From: Streptomyces smaragdinus
GTDB lineage: Bacteria > Actinomycetota > Actinomycetes > Streptomycetales > Streptomycetaceae
Length of the DNA stretch: 64,000 nt
Assembly: GCF_009604385.1 (NCBI RefSeq)
Contig: NZ_WEGJ01000031.1
Span: forward strand, 20,859-84,858
Direction of reading: 5' to 3'
Shown: in pieces, positions 1 to 6,746 of the stretch
Layout of the letters: each line of letters begins with the position of its first letter
Position numbering within the stretch: position 1 is the stretch's first letter
The notes under the pieces: generated by a model
The model's input: only the letters and a program-made list of their open reading frames with translations
Databases searched by the model: none
What the model was told of the DNA's origin: nothing
Made by a program: the position numbers and the translations under genes

Positions 1-1
1 G

Positions 2-859
2 CGCAACCCGGTCGGCAGCCATGTGCCGGTGGCCGGCGGACTCGCCCGCAGGGGCCTGGCCCGGGCCCGGGAGATCGGCGCCGAGACCCTGCAGGTCTTC
101 GTGGCGAACGCCCGCGGCTGGGCCACGCCGGACGGTGACCCGCGCGAGGACGAGGCGTTCCGTACGGGCTGCGCGGACGCGCGGCTGCCGGTGTACGTGC
201 ATGCCCCGTACCTGATCAACTTCGGCTCGCACAGCGAGGCCACCGCGGCGTCGTCCGTCGTGTCGATGCGGCACTCACTGCGGCGCGGCCGGGAAATAGG
301 CGCCCTCGGCGTCGTGGTCCACACGGGCTCGGCGACCGGCGGGCGCACCCGGGAGACGGCGCTGCGGCAGGTGCGGGAGCTGGTGCTGCCGCTGCTGGAC
401 GGGCTGGACCGGGACGACGACCCCCTGTTCCTGCTGGAGCCGACGGCCGGCCGGGGCTTCTCCCTGTGCTCGCCGGCCGGGGACCTGGGCCCGTATCTGG
501 ACGCGCTGGACCACCATCCGCGGCTCGGGATCTGCCTCGACACCTGCCACGCCTTCGCCGCGGGGCACGATCTGGCCGCCGACGGCGGGGCGAAGGCGCT
601 GCTGGACGAGCTGGTCGCGGTGGCCGGCGAGGGGCGGCTGAAGCTGATCCACGCCAACGACTCCAAGGCGGGGGTGGGCTCCCGGCTGGACCGGCACGAG
701 AACATCGGGAAGGGCGGGATCGGTGACGCCGCGTTCCGGGACCTCTTCGCGCATCCGGCGACGGAGGGGGTGCCGCTGGTCATCGAGACGCCCGGGGGGC
801 CGGACGAGAAGGGGCACGCACGGGACATCCGGCGGCTGAAGCGGCTGCGGCGGGGCTGA
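2..859 (+). CDS. nfo: Deoxyribonuclease IV (AP endonuclease, Nfo family), 5' end outside window
   Basis: This is a class II AP endonuclease with a TIM-barrel fold. It would cut DNA 5' of abasic sites in base excision repair, using a trinuclear zinc centre. The frame is already open at base 2 with an N-terminal GSHV-AGGL motif typical of Nfo, so the true start lies upstream and only a few residues are missing. All nine expected metal-binding positions are visible in order: VHAPY, VVHTGS, LLEPT, DTCH, IHANDS, RLDRHENIG and IETPGG. About 285 residues are present, which matches the family length. The GTG at 23 falls inside the conserved first strand and should not be taken as the start. Confidence 0.93.
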   Translation, partial: RNPVGSHVPVAGGLARRGLARAREIGAETLQVFVANARGWATPDGDPREDEAFRTGCADARLPVYVHAPYLINFGSHSEATAASSVVSMRHSLRRGREIGALGVVVHTGSATGGRTRETALRQVRELVLPLLDGLDRDDDPLFLLEPTAGRGFSLCSPAGDLGPYLDALDHHPRLGICLDTCHAFAAGHDLAADGGAKALLDELVAVAGEGRLKLIHANDSKAGVGSRLDRHENIGKGGIGDAAFRDLFAHPATEGVPLVIETPGGPDEKGHARDIRRLKRLRRG

Positions 860-887
860 GCAGGGCTCGCGGAACAGTCCTGGCGGA

Positions 888-904
888 ATACCCCTAGGGG
901 GTAT
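888..904. promoter_or_regulatory. CsoR-family-like operator (ATACCCCTAGGGGGTAT)
   Basis: This 17-bp G/C-tract palindrome with ATAC/GTAT ends closely resembles the operators bound by CsoR-type copper sensors in actinobacteria. It ends 43 bp before the ATG of the His-rich DUF4396 gene, where it would overlap the promoter. Metal-dependent derepression is an inference. No csoR gene is visible in the window. Confidence 0.6.
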
Positions 905-947
905 ATGGTTCGGGACAGTGAAGCCGTTCCCGATCCCGGAGGACCCC

Positions 948-1505
948 ATGCAGGAGCACACCCAGCACACCGGCCACGGGGATCACGCAGACCACACCCA
1001 CCACGCCGGCCACGGAGACCACACGCAGCACGCCGCCCACGCGGATCACGGAAACCACGCCGGCCACGGCGCCGTCACCTGGGCCATGGCCGCCATGGCC
1101 ACCCTCCACTGCCTCACCGGCTGCGCCGTCGGCGAGGTGCTGGGCATGGTCATCGGCACCGCGTTCGGCTGGTCCAACGCGCCGACGATGATCCTCGCGA
1201 TCGTCCTGGCGTTCGTCTTCGGCTACGGATTCACCCTGTACGGCGTGACCCGCGCCGGCGTCGGCCTCGCGGCCGCCGTGCGGGTGGCGCTGGCCGCCGA
1301 CACCGTGTCCATCATCGTGATGGAGGCCGTCGACAACGGCGTGATCCTGCTGATCCCCGGCGCGATGGAGGCCCAGCTCGCGGACGCGGAGTTCTGGCTG
1401 ACCCTGGCCCTGGCCTTCGCGATCGCGTTCCTCGTCACCACCCCGGTCAACCGCTGGCTGATCGGCCGCGGCAAGGGCCACGCGGTGGTGCACCAGTACC
1501 ACTGA
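948..1505 (+). CDS. His-rich DUF4396 integral membrane protein
   Basis: The protein has 185 residues. The first 41 are extraordinarily rich in His, Gly, Asp and Ala (repeats of HGDH, HADH and HAGH), which looks like a metal-binding tail. About four hydrophobic segments follow (roughly residues 42-68, 75-100, 105-130 and 150-170), with a CLTGC cysteine pair in the first. The core matches the DUF4396 family, whose function I do not know. I chose the ATG at 948 because GGAGG lies just upstream; an in-frame GTG at 918 would add ten residues with no ribosome site. The CsoR-like operator upstream suggests copper or a related soft metal controls it, perhaps for efflux, storage or delivery. That role is inferred only. 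Confidence 0.8.
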   Translation: MQEHTQHTGHGDHADHTHHAGHGDHTQHAAHADHGNHAGHGAVTWAMAAMATLHCLTGCAVGEVLGMVIGTAFGWSNAPTMILAIVLAFVFGYGFTLYGVTRAGVGLAAAVRVALAADTVSIIVMEAVDNGVILLIPGAMEAQLADAEFWLTLALAFAIAFLVTTPVNRWLIGRGKGHAVVHQYH

Positions 1506-1520
1506 CCTGCACAAACGCAC

Positions 1521-1548
1521 AGGGCCCGGGGCTACAGCTCCGGGCCCT
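1521..1548. terminator. Intrinsic hairpin between convergent genes
   Basis: AGGGCCCGGGGCT and AGCTCCGGGCCCT form a stem of about 12 bp with one G-U pair and a tight loop. It overlaps the last codons of the minus-strand oxidoreductase and follows the DUF4396 stop. No T-tract follows, as is usual in Streptomyces. It probably serves the plus-strand gene. Confidence 0.6.
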
Positions 1549-2146
1549 CACCCGGATCCTCCTGGTACGAGTACCGCTGCTCGCGCCACGGATCACCGAT
1601 GTTGTGATAGCCGCGCTCCTCCCAGAAGCCGCGGCGATCGGCCGTCATGTACTCCACACCCCGCACCCACTTCGGCCCCTTCCAGGCGTACAGCCGCGGG
1701 ACCACGAGCCGCACCGGGAAGCCGTGCTCGGCGGTGAGGGGCTCACCGTCCTTGTGGGTGGCGAAGATCGTGTCGTCGGCGAGGAAGTCACCGAGCCGCA
1801 GATTCGAGCTGAAGCCGTACTCGGCCCAGACCATCACATGGGTGACGTCCTCGGCGGGCGGCGCCAGCCGGGCAATCGTCTTCGCCGGCACTCCGCCCCA
1901 TTCCGCGCCGAGCATGCTGAACTTCGTCACGCAGTGCAGATCGGCGACCACGGTCTCGTACGGCAGCGCCGAGAACTCCTCGTGGTTCCAGCACCGCTTG
2001 CCCCCGTCGGCGGTGGCCCCGAAGACCCGGAACTCCCACCGCTCCGGCTTGAACCGGGGCACCGGACCGTAGTGGGTGACCGGCCAGCCCTTCTGGAGCC
2101 GCTGGCCCGGAGGAAGCATCCCCGCGCGGCTTTCGAGCTGACCCAT
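1532..2146 (-). CDS. Sulfite oxidase-like molybdopterin oxidoreductase
   Basis: This 204-residue soluble protein belongs to the oxidoreductase molybdopterin-binding (SUOX-like) family. The cofactor-binding cysteine expected to ligate molybdenum is C72 in the motif DLHCVTKFSM. Other family features follow: a GGVPAKTI segment, and near the C-terminus PVRLVVPRLYAWKGPKWV and the ending DPWREQRYS. It lacks the heme and dimerization domains of true sulfite oxidases and has no clear Tat signal, so it is a short stand-alone form. The substrate cannot be read from the sequence. The start at 2146 fits homologue length, but no strong ribosome site is visible and a slightly longer GTG start is possible. 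It diverges from bacterioferritin across a palindrome. Confidence 0.85.
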   Translation of the reverse strand: MGQLESRAGMLPPGQRLQKGWPVTHYGPVPRFKPERWEFRVFGATADGGKRCWNHEEFSALPYETVVADLHCVTKFSMLGAEWGGVPAKTIARLAPPAEDVTHVMVWAEYGFSSNLRLGDFLADDTIFATHKDGEPLTAEHGFPVRLVVPRLYAWKGPKWVRGVEYMTADRRGFWEERGYHNIGDPWREQRYSYQEDPGEGPEL

Positions 2147-2221
2147 GGGTCCATGGTCGCAGACGGACACCGATGAGAGGACCCCGGGCCTGCCCGTACG
2201 GGGCATAAGAGGGCAACTCAT

Positions 2222-2239
2222 AGTAAGCGTGCACTTACT
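2222..2239. promoter_or_regulatory. Palindrome AGTAAG-N6-CTTACT, TetR-type operator candidate
   Basis: This perfect 6-bp inverted repeat with a 6-bp centre lies between the divergent molybdoenzyme and bacterioferritin genes. Its form is like many TetR-family operators in Streptomyces. It sits 66 bp before the bfr start and 75 bp before the oxidoreductase start, so either or both may be controlled. The regulator is not in this window. Confidence 0.5.
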
Positions 2240-2305
2240 GGACCAAGGCGTACGGCGGTGCGAGGATGCGCAGCAATCCGGTCGGAACGGAAGGATCACG
2301 ACGCC

Positions 2306-2785
2306 ATGCAGGGCGACCCCGAGGTCATCGAATTCCTGAACGAACAGCTGACGGCGGAGCTCACCGCCATCAACCAGTACTTCCTGCACGCGAAGATGCA
2401 GGAGAACTTCGGCTGGGTGAAGCTCGCGAAGACCACGCGGGCCGAGTCCTTCGACGAGATGAAGCACGCCGAGGTCCTCACGGACCGGATCCTCTTCCTG
2501 GAGGGCCTGCCGAACTACCAGCGGCTCTTCCATGTCCGGGTGGGCCAGACGGTGACCGAGATGTTCCAGGCCGACCGGCAGGTCGAGGTCGAGGCGATCG
2601 ACCGGCTGAAGCGGGGCGTGGAGGTCATGCGCACCAAGGGGGACATCACCTCGGCGAACATCTTCGAGTCGATCCTGGAGGACGAGGAGCACCACATCGA
2701 CTATCTGGACACCCAGCTGGAGCTGATCGAGAAGCTGGGCGAGGCGCTCTACATCGCGCAGGTCATCGAGCAGCCGGAGAGCTGA
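2306..2785 (+). CDS. bfr: Bacterioferritin
   Basis: This 159-residue iron-storage protein should form a 24-mer heme-containing shell that oxidizes Fe(II) and mineralizes iron. All ferroxidase ligands occur at the canonical numbers: E18, Y25, E51, H54, E94, E127 and H130. M52, the heme ligand at the subunit interface, is also present, so this is a true bacterioferritin and not a plain ferritin. I start at the ATG at 2306, which follows AAGGA and gives this exact numbering; the longer upstream frame lacks family similarity. The bacterioferritin-associated ferredoxin gene converges on it with only 8 bp between stops. Confidence 0.97.
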   Translation: MQGDPEVIEFLNEQLTAELTAINQYFLHAKMQENFGWVKLAKTTRAESFDEMKHAEVLTDRILFLEGLPNYQRLFHVRVGQTVTEMFQADRQVEVEAIDRLKRGVEVMRTKGDITSANIFESILEDEEHHIDYLDTQLELIEKLGEALYIAQVIEQPES

Positions 2786-2793
2786 CGGGGAAG

Positions 2794-3039
2794 CTACGCG
2801 GCCTCCGCCAGCGCGGCACCGGGCCGGGAGTCGAGGGCCTCGGGCGCCTTGGCGGCTATCAGGTCACCGCGCGGGCAGCCGGCGCCCCGGCCCAGCAGGG
2901 ACTGGATCCGGCGGACACAGGAGCCGCAGTCCGTCCCGGCCCCGGACGCGGAGGCGATGGCGCGGGGGGTGCAGCTGCCCGCGGCGGCGTGATCGCGGAC
3001 CTGCTCTTCGGTCACGCCGAAGCACGAGCACACGTACAT
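2794..3039 (-). CDS. bfd: Bacterioferritin-associated ferredoxin (BFD-like [2Fe-2S])
   Basis: This 81-residue protein has four cluster cysteines spaced as in Bfd: C4-x-C6 and C38-x2-C41. Bfd reduces the heme of bacterioferritin so that stored iron is released. The C-terminal 30 residues are Ala-rich and longer than in E. coli Bfd (64 aa). Its placement tail-to-tail with bfr supports the pairing. An iron-box-like site lies 24 bp upstream of the start, so expression probably rises in iron starvation, opposite to the storage protein. Confidence 0.92.
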   Translation of the reverse strand: MYVCSCFGVTEEQVRDHAAAGSCTPRAIASASGAGTDCGSCVRRIQSLLGRGAGCPRGDLIAAKAPEALDSRPGAALAEAA

Positions 3040-3062
3040 ACGGGAACCCCCGCGCGAGAAGG

Positions 3063-3081
3063 AAAGGTAACCCTTACCTTA
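3063..3081 (-). promoter_or_regulatory. DmdR/IdeR-type iron box before bfd
   Basis: Read on the minus strand, TAAGGTAAGGGTTACCTTT matches about 13 of 19 positions of the IdeR/DmdR iron-box consensus TTAGGTTAGGCTAACCTAA. It lies directly upstream of the bfd start. In Streptomyces, DmdR1 represses such promoters when iron is sufficient. Binding here is inferred. Confidence 0.65.
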
Positions 3082-3134
3082 CCCGGCACGGGGGCTCCGG
3101 AGAAGCGTGAGCCGTGTCTCACCGGCCCGGCGGC

Positions 3135-4502
3135 TCACTGGTCGCGGTACATCTCCGCCACCAGGAAGGCCAGGTCCAGGGACTGCGACCGGTTGAGCCG
3201 GGGGTCGCAGGCCGTCTCGTAGCGCTGGTGCAGATCGTCGACGAAGATCTCGTCGCCGCCGCCCACGCACTCCGTGACGTCGTCGCCGGTCAGCTCGACG
3301 TGGATGCCGCCCGGGTGGGTGCCCAGGCCCTTGTGGACCTCGAAGAAGCCCTTGACCTCGTCCAGCACGTCGTCGAAGCGCCGTGTCTTGTGGCCGGAGG
3401 CCGCCTCGAAGGTGTTGCCGTGCATCGGGTCGCAGATCCAGACGACCTGGGCGCCCTGCGCGGAGACCTTCTCGATCAGGGTGGGGAGCTTGTCGCGGAC
3501 CTTGTCGGCGCCCATCCGCGTGATGAACGTGAGCCGGCCCGGGGTGCGCTCGGGGTCGAGGCGGTCGATCAGCTGCAGGGCGTCCTCCGCGGTGGAGGTG
3601 GGGCCCAGCTTCACGCCGATCGGGTTGCGGATCCTCGAGGCGAACTCGATGTGCGCGTGGTCCAGCTGACGGGTGCGCTCACCGATCCAGATCATGTGCC
3701 CGGACACGTCGTACAGCTCGCCGGTGCGCGAGTCCACGCGGGTCAGCGCCGACTCGTAGTCGAGGATCAGGCCCTCGTGGGACGAGAAGAACTCGACCGT
3801 GCGGAACTCCTCCGGGTCGACCCCGCAGGCGTTCATGAAGTTCATGGCCCGGTCGATCTCGCGGGCCAGGGCCTCGTAGCGCTGGCCGGAGGGGGAGGAC
3901 CGCACGAAGTCCCGGTTCCAGGCGTGCACCTGGCGCAGGTCGGCGTAACCGCCGGTGGTGAACGCGCGGACCAGGTTCAGCGTGGACGCCGACGCGTGGT
4001 ACATCCGCGCCAGCCGCCGCGGGTCCGGCCTGCGGGACTCGGGGGTGAAGGCGAAGCCATTGACGGAGTCGCCCCGGTAGACGGGCAGGGTGACGCCGTC
4101 GCGGGTCTCGGTGGCCTTCGAGCGCGGCTTGGAGTACTGGCCGGCGATCCGGCCGACCTTCACCACGGGGACCGAGCCGGCGTAGGTCAGGACGGCGCTC
4201 ATCTGGAGCATCGTCTTGAGCTTGTTGCGGATGTGGTCCGCGGAGACGCCGTCGAACGCCTCGGCGCAGTCACCGCCCTGCAGCAGGAACGCCTCACCGC
4301 GGGCCACCGCCGCCAGCCGCTCGGTCAGCTGGTCGCACTCGCCGGCGAAGACGAGGGGCGGATAGGACTCGAGCTCGGCGATCACGTCACGCAGGGCCTG
4401 GCTGTCGGGCCACTCGGGCTGCTGCACGGCGGGGAGGTCACGCCAGGACCGCGCGCCGGTGGCGTCGTCGGGAGTCGTCTCGAGGTGAGGGCTGTCAGTC
4501 AC
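3135..4502 (-). CDS. aroH: 3-deoxy-7-phosphoheptulonate (DAHP) synthase, class II
   Basis: This 455-residue enzyme condenses phosphoenolpyruvate and erythrose 4-phosphate, the first step of the shikimate pathway. It is the plant-like class II type. Visible landmarks are LLQGGDCAEAF (metal-binding Cys and phosphate region), VGRIAGQYSKPRS, RPDPRRL, SSHEGLILDYES, GHMIWIGERTRQLDHAH and the C-terminal HVELTGDDVTECVGG. The GTG at 4502 gives the usual length and sits 7 bp behind a TACTCT -10 box, suggesting a leaderless transcript. It diverges from the tryptophan leader and anthranilate synthase, so entry to and branching of aromatic synthesis are encoded back to back. Confidence 0.96.
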   Translation of the reverse strand: MTDSPHLETTPDDATGARSWRDLPAVQQPEWPDSQALRDVIAELESYPPLVFAGECDQLTERLAAVARGEAFLLQGGDCAEAFDGVSADHIRNKLKTMLQMSAVLTYAGSVPVVKVGRIAGQYSKPRSKATETRDGVTLPVYRGDSVNGFAFTPESRRPDPRRLARMYHASASTLNLVRAFTTGGYADLRQVHAWNRDFVRSSPSGQRYEALAREIDRAMNFMNACGVDPEEFRTVEFFSSHEGLILDYESALTRVDSRTGELYDVSGHMIWIGERTRQLDHAHIEFASRIRNPIGVKLGPTSTAEDALQLIDRLDPERTPGRLTFITRMGADKVRDKLPTLIEKVSAQGAQVVWICDPMHGNTFEAASGHKTRRFDDVLDEVKGFFEVHKGLGTHPGGIHVELTGDDVTECVGGGDEIFVDDLHQRYETACDPRLNRSQSLDLAFLVAEMYRDQ

Positions 4503-4509
4503 GTGCCCA

Positions 4510-4515
4510 AGAGTA
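4510..4515 (-). promoter_or_regulatory. -10 element of leaderless aroH promoter
   Basis: TACTCT on the minus strand is followed by seven bases and then the aroH GTG. This spacing places the transcription start at or next to the start codon. No Shine-Dalgarno sequence is present. Confidence 0.5.
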
Positions 4516-4607
4516 CGGGCTTGTCCCACCTGTGCCCGCCGTTGCTCACGTTGTGAGACACCTGTGACTCTTGCCCGGTACGGGTCCCGTGCCGCCGATG
4601 TCCGGGG

Positions 4608-4613
4608 TAAGGT
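4608..4613 (+). promoter_or_regulatory. -10 element of leaderless trpL promoter
   Basis: TAAGGT is followed by seven bases and then the ATG of the leader peptide, so the attenuator RNA probably begins with the peptide start codon. An inverted repeat, CTCAC-GTT-GTGAG at 4545-4557, lies further upstream between the two divergent promoters. Confidence 0.5.
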
Positions 4614-4620
4614 GCGTCCC

Positions 4621-4689
4621 ATGTTCGCGCAGACGATCCAGTCCTGGTGGTGGCCCCGTTCCACGGCGGCCCCGCTGACACGCGCGTAA
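4621..4689 (+). CDS. trpL: trp leader peptide with three consecutive Trp codons
   Basis: This 22-residue ORF contains the run SWWWP, encoded by TGG TGG TGG at 4645-4653. It lies 108 bp before the anthranilate synthase gene and 21 bp before a strong hairpin. Ribosome stalling at the Trp codons when charged tRNA-Trp is scarce would favour read-through of the hairpin. From memory, a trp attenuator before a fused anthranilate synthase gene has been described in Streptomyces venezuelae, so the arrangement is conserved. It starts at ATG without a ribosome site. Confidence 0.9.
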   Translation: MFAQTIQSWWWPRSTAAPLTRA

Positions 4690-4710
4690 CGACGACAGTC
4701 CACGACGCAC

Positions 4711-4731
4711 AGGCCGCCCGAGGGGCGGCCT
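4711..4731 (+). terminator. trp attenuator hairpin
   Basis: AGGCCGCCC-GAG-GGGCGGCCT is a perfect 9-bp stem followed by TCGCTGTTT, the only T-rich stretch near it. It is placed between the leader peptide stop and the trpE ribosome site, as expected for a transcription attenuator. Confidence 0.85.
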
Positions 4732-4797
4732 TCGCTGTTTCCGCGGCCGTTCCTCCCCCGCACGCACTCGCGTACGCCACGGAAGGACCCGCATCCC

Positions 4798-6699
4798 ATG
4801 GAACCCGCAGCCCTGATCGACCGCCTCCTCTCCCCCGCCGCGCCCCCCTTCGCCCTGCTCCACCGCCGCACCCCGGGCCGCCCCGAGGGGCTGGTGGAGG
4901 TGCTGCTCGGCCCCGTCGTCGAGGTCGCCACCCTGGCCGACGTCCCGCTGGTCTACGGCACCCGCGGCGAGCCCGTCAGCGACGCCCTCGTCCTGGTCCC
5001 GTTCCGCCAGATCCGCGAGCGCGGCTTCGAGGTCCGCGACGACGGCGCCCCGCTGGCCGTGCTGCGGCCGCGGGAGTCGTACGAGATCCCCCTCGCCGGC
5101 CTGCTCGACGCGCTGCCCGGGCACGAGGTGCGGGTGGACGGCGGCGCCTTCGACGTGTCCGACGAGCAGTACGAGGACATCGTGCAGCGGGTGTACGAGG
5201 ACGAGATCGGCACCGGCGAGGGCGCGAACTTCGTGATCCGCCGGACGTTTCAGGGGCGGATCGACGGCTTCTCGGCGTCCGACGCCCTCGCGCTGTTCCG
5301 CCGGCTGCTCACCGGCGAGCAGGGCGCGTACTGGACGTTCGTCGTCCACCGCCCCGGGCTGCACACGCTGGTCGGGGCGAGCCCCGAGGTGCATGTGCGG
5401 ATGTCCGGCGGGACGGCCGTGATGAACCCCATCAGCGGCACGTACCGCTATCCCGAGGGCGGCGCGGACCGTGCCGGGCTGCTGGCGTTCCTGCACGACC
5501 GCAAGGAGATCGAGGAGCTCTCCATGGTCGTGGACGAGGAGCTCAAGATGATGTGCACCGTCGGCGACCGCGGCGGCGTGGTCGTCGGCCCGCGGCTGAA
5601 GGAGATGGCGCACCTCGCGCACACCGAGTACGAGCTGCGCGGCCGCACCTCCCTCGACGCCCGCGAGGTGCTGAAGGAGACGATGTTCGCCGCCACGGTC
5701 ACCGGGTCGCCGGTGCAGAACGCGTGCCGGGTGATCGCGCGGTACGAGCCGCGGGGGCGCGGCTACTACGCCGGGGCGCTGGCGCTCATCGGCCGGGACG
5801 CGTCGGGGGCGCAGACGCTGGACTCGCCGATCCTGCTGCGTACCGCCGACATCTCGGCGGACGGCAGGCTGAAGGTACCGGTCGGGGCGACGCTGGTACG
5901 CGGCTCCGACCCGGCGGGCGAGGTCGCCGAGACCCACGCCAAGGCGGCGGGCGTGCTCACCGCACTCGGCGTACGGCCGGGCCGGCCCGCGCCGGCGGCG
6001 GACGGCCCGGGGCTGGCGGAGGACCCCGGGGTGCAGGCGGCGCTGGCGGCGCGGCGGGGGGATCTGGCGCCGTTCTGGCTGCGGATGCAGGAGATGGCGC
6101 CCGCCGCACAGGGGCGGCCGGTGCTGATCGTGGACGCGGAGGACACGTTCACCGCGATGCTCGCGCATGTGCTGCGGGCGGCGGGGCACACGGTGACGGT
6201 GGTCCGCTACGACGTGCCGGGGCTGCGGCAGGCGGCGCTGACGCACGAGGGGCCGGTGGTGCTGGGGCCCGGTCCCGGGGACCCGAACGACGCGTTCGAC
6301 CCGAAGATGCGGTTCCTGCGGGAGCTGACGGCGGAGCTGGTACGCGATCACCGGCACGGGCTGCTGGGCGTGTGCCTGGGCCATGAGCTGCTGGCGGCGG
6401 AGCTGGGGCTGGACATCGTGCGCAAGGACGTGCCGTTCCAGGGGGCGCAGGAGCGGATCGACTTCTTCGGCCGCGAGGAGACGGTGGGCTTCTACAACAC
6501 GTTCACCGCCCGCTGCGACGGGGCGACGGCGGCGGAGCTGGCGCTGCACGGGATCGAGCTGGCGCGCGACGGGGCGAGCGGCGACGTGCACGCGCTGCGC
6601 GGCGGCGGCTTCGCGGGCGTGCAGTTCCATCCGGAGTCGGTGCTGACGCTGGACGGGGCCGTGCTCGTACGGGAACTGCTGGACGGGGTGCTGGTCTGA
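4798..6699 (+). CDS. trpE: Fused anthranilate synthase (TrpE-TrpG)
   Basis: This 633-residue enzyme converts chorismate and glutamine to anthranilate. Residues 1 to about 410 form the chorismate-binding component, with NPISGTYRYPEGG, DEELKMM and ATVTGSPVQNACRVI. Residues from about 435 form a class I glutamine amidotransferase with C526 in GVCLGHE and H610/E612 in FHPES. The fusion recalls PhzE, but the Trp-codon attenuator points to tryptophan synthesis. The ATG follows GGAAGGA. Neighbouring aroH supplies the pathway entry step, and trpD lies 23 kb away. Attenuation and probably Trp feedback on the synthase component control it. Confidence 0.95.
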   Translation: MEPAALIDRLLSPAAPPFALLHRRTPGRPEGLVEVLLGPVVEVATLADVPLVYGTRGEPVSDALVLVPFRQIRERGFEVRDDGAPLAVLRPRESYEIPLAGLLDALPGHEVRVDGGAFDVSDEQYEDIVQRVYEDEIGTGEGANFVIRRTFQGRIDGFSASDALALFRRLLTGEQGAYWTFVVHRPGLHTLVGASPEVHVRMSGGTAVMNPISGTYRYPEGGADRAGLLAFLHDRKEIEELSMVVDEELKMMCTVGDRGGVVVGPRLKEMAHLAHTEYELRGRTSLDAREVLKETMFAATVTGSPVQNACRVIARYEPRGRGYYAGALALIGRDASGAQTLDSPILLRTADISADGRLKVPVGATLVRGSDPAGEVAETHAKAAGVLTALGVRPGRPAPAADGPGLAEDPGVQAALAARRGDLAPFWLRMQEMAPAAQGRPVLIVDAEDTFTAMLAHVLRAAGHTVTVVRYDVPGLRQAALTHEGPVVLGPGPGDPNDAFDPKMRFLRELTAELVRDHRHGLLGVCLGHELLAAELGLDIVRKDVPFQGAQERIDFFGREETVGFYNTFTARCDGATAAELALHGIELARDGASGDVHALRGGGFAGVQFHPESVLTLDGAVLVRELLDGVLV

Positions 6700-6703
6700 G
6701 CTC

Positions 6704-6733
6704 GCGGGGGGTCGTCCGGGTACGGCCCCCCGC
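6704..6733. terminator. Hairpin between trpE and pfkA (convergent)
   Basis: GCGGGGGGTCG pairs with CGGCCCCCCGC (one G-U) around an 8-base loop. It lies immediately after the trpE stop and just before the pfkA stop, so it could terminate from both sides. Confidence 0.7.
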
Positions 6734-6746
6734 CGCGGCCCGTCCG

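Noticed and set aside
948..1070. Short repeated CACGCC/GGCCACGG units
   Set aside because: Explained by the His/Gly-rich coding sequence of the DUF4396 tail; not a CRISPR or independent repeat.
905..2176. A 423-codon plus-strand frame across the DUF4396 and oxidoreductase genes
   Set aside because: Arg/Pro-rich low complexity without homology; real genes occupy both parts in other frames.
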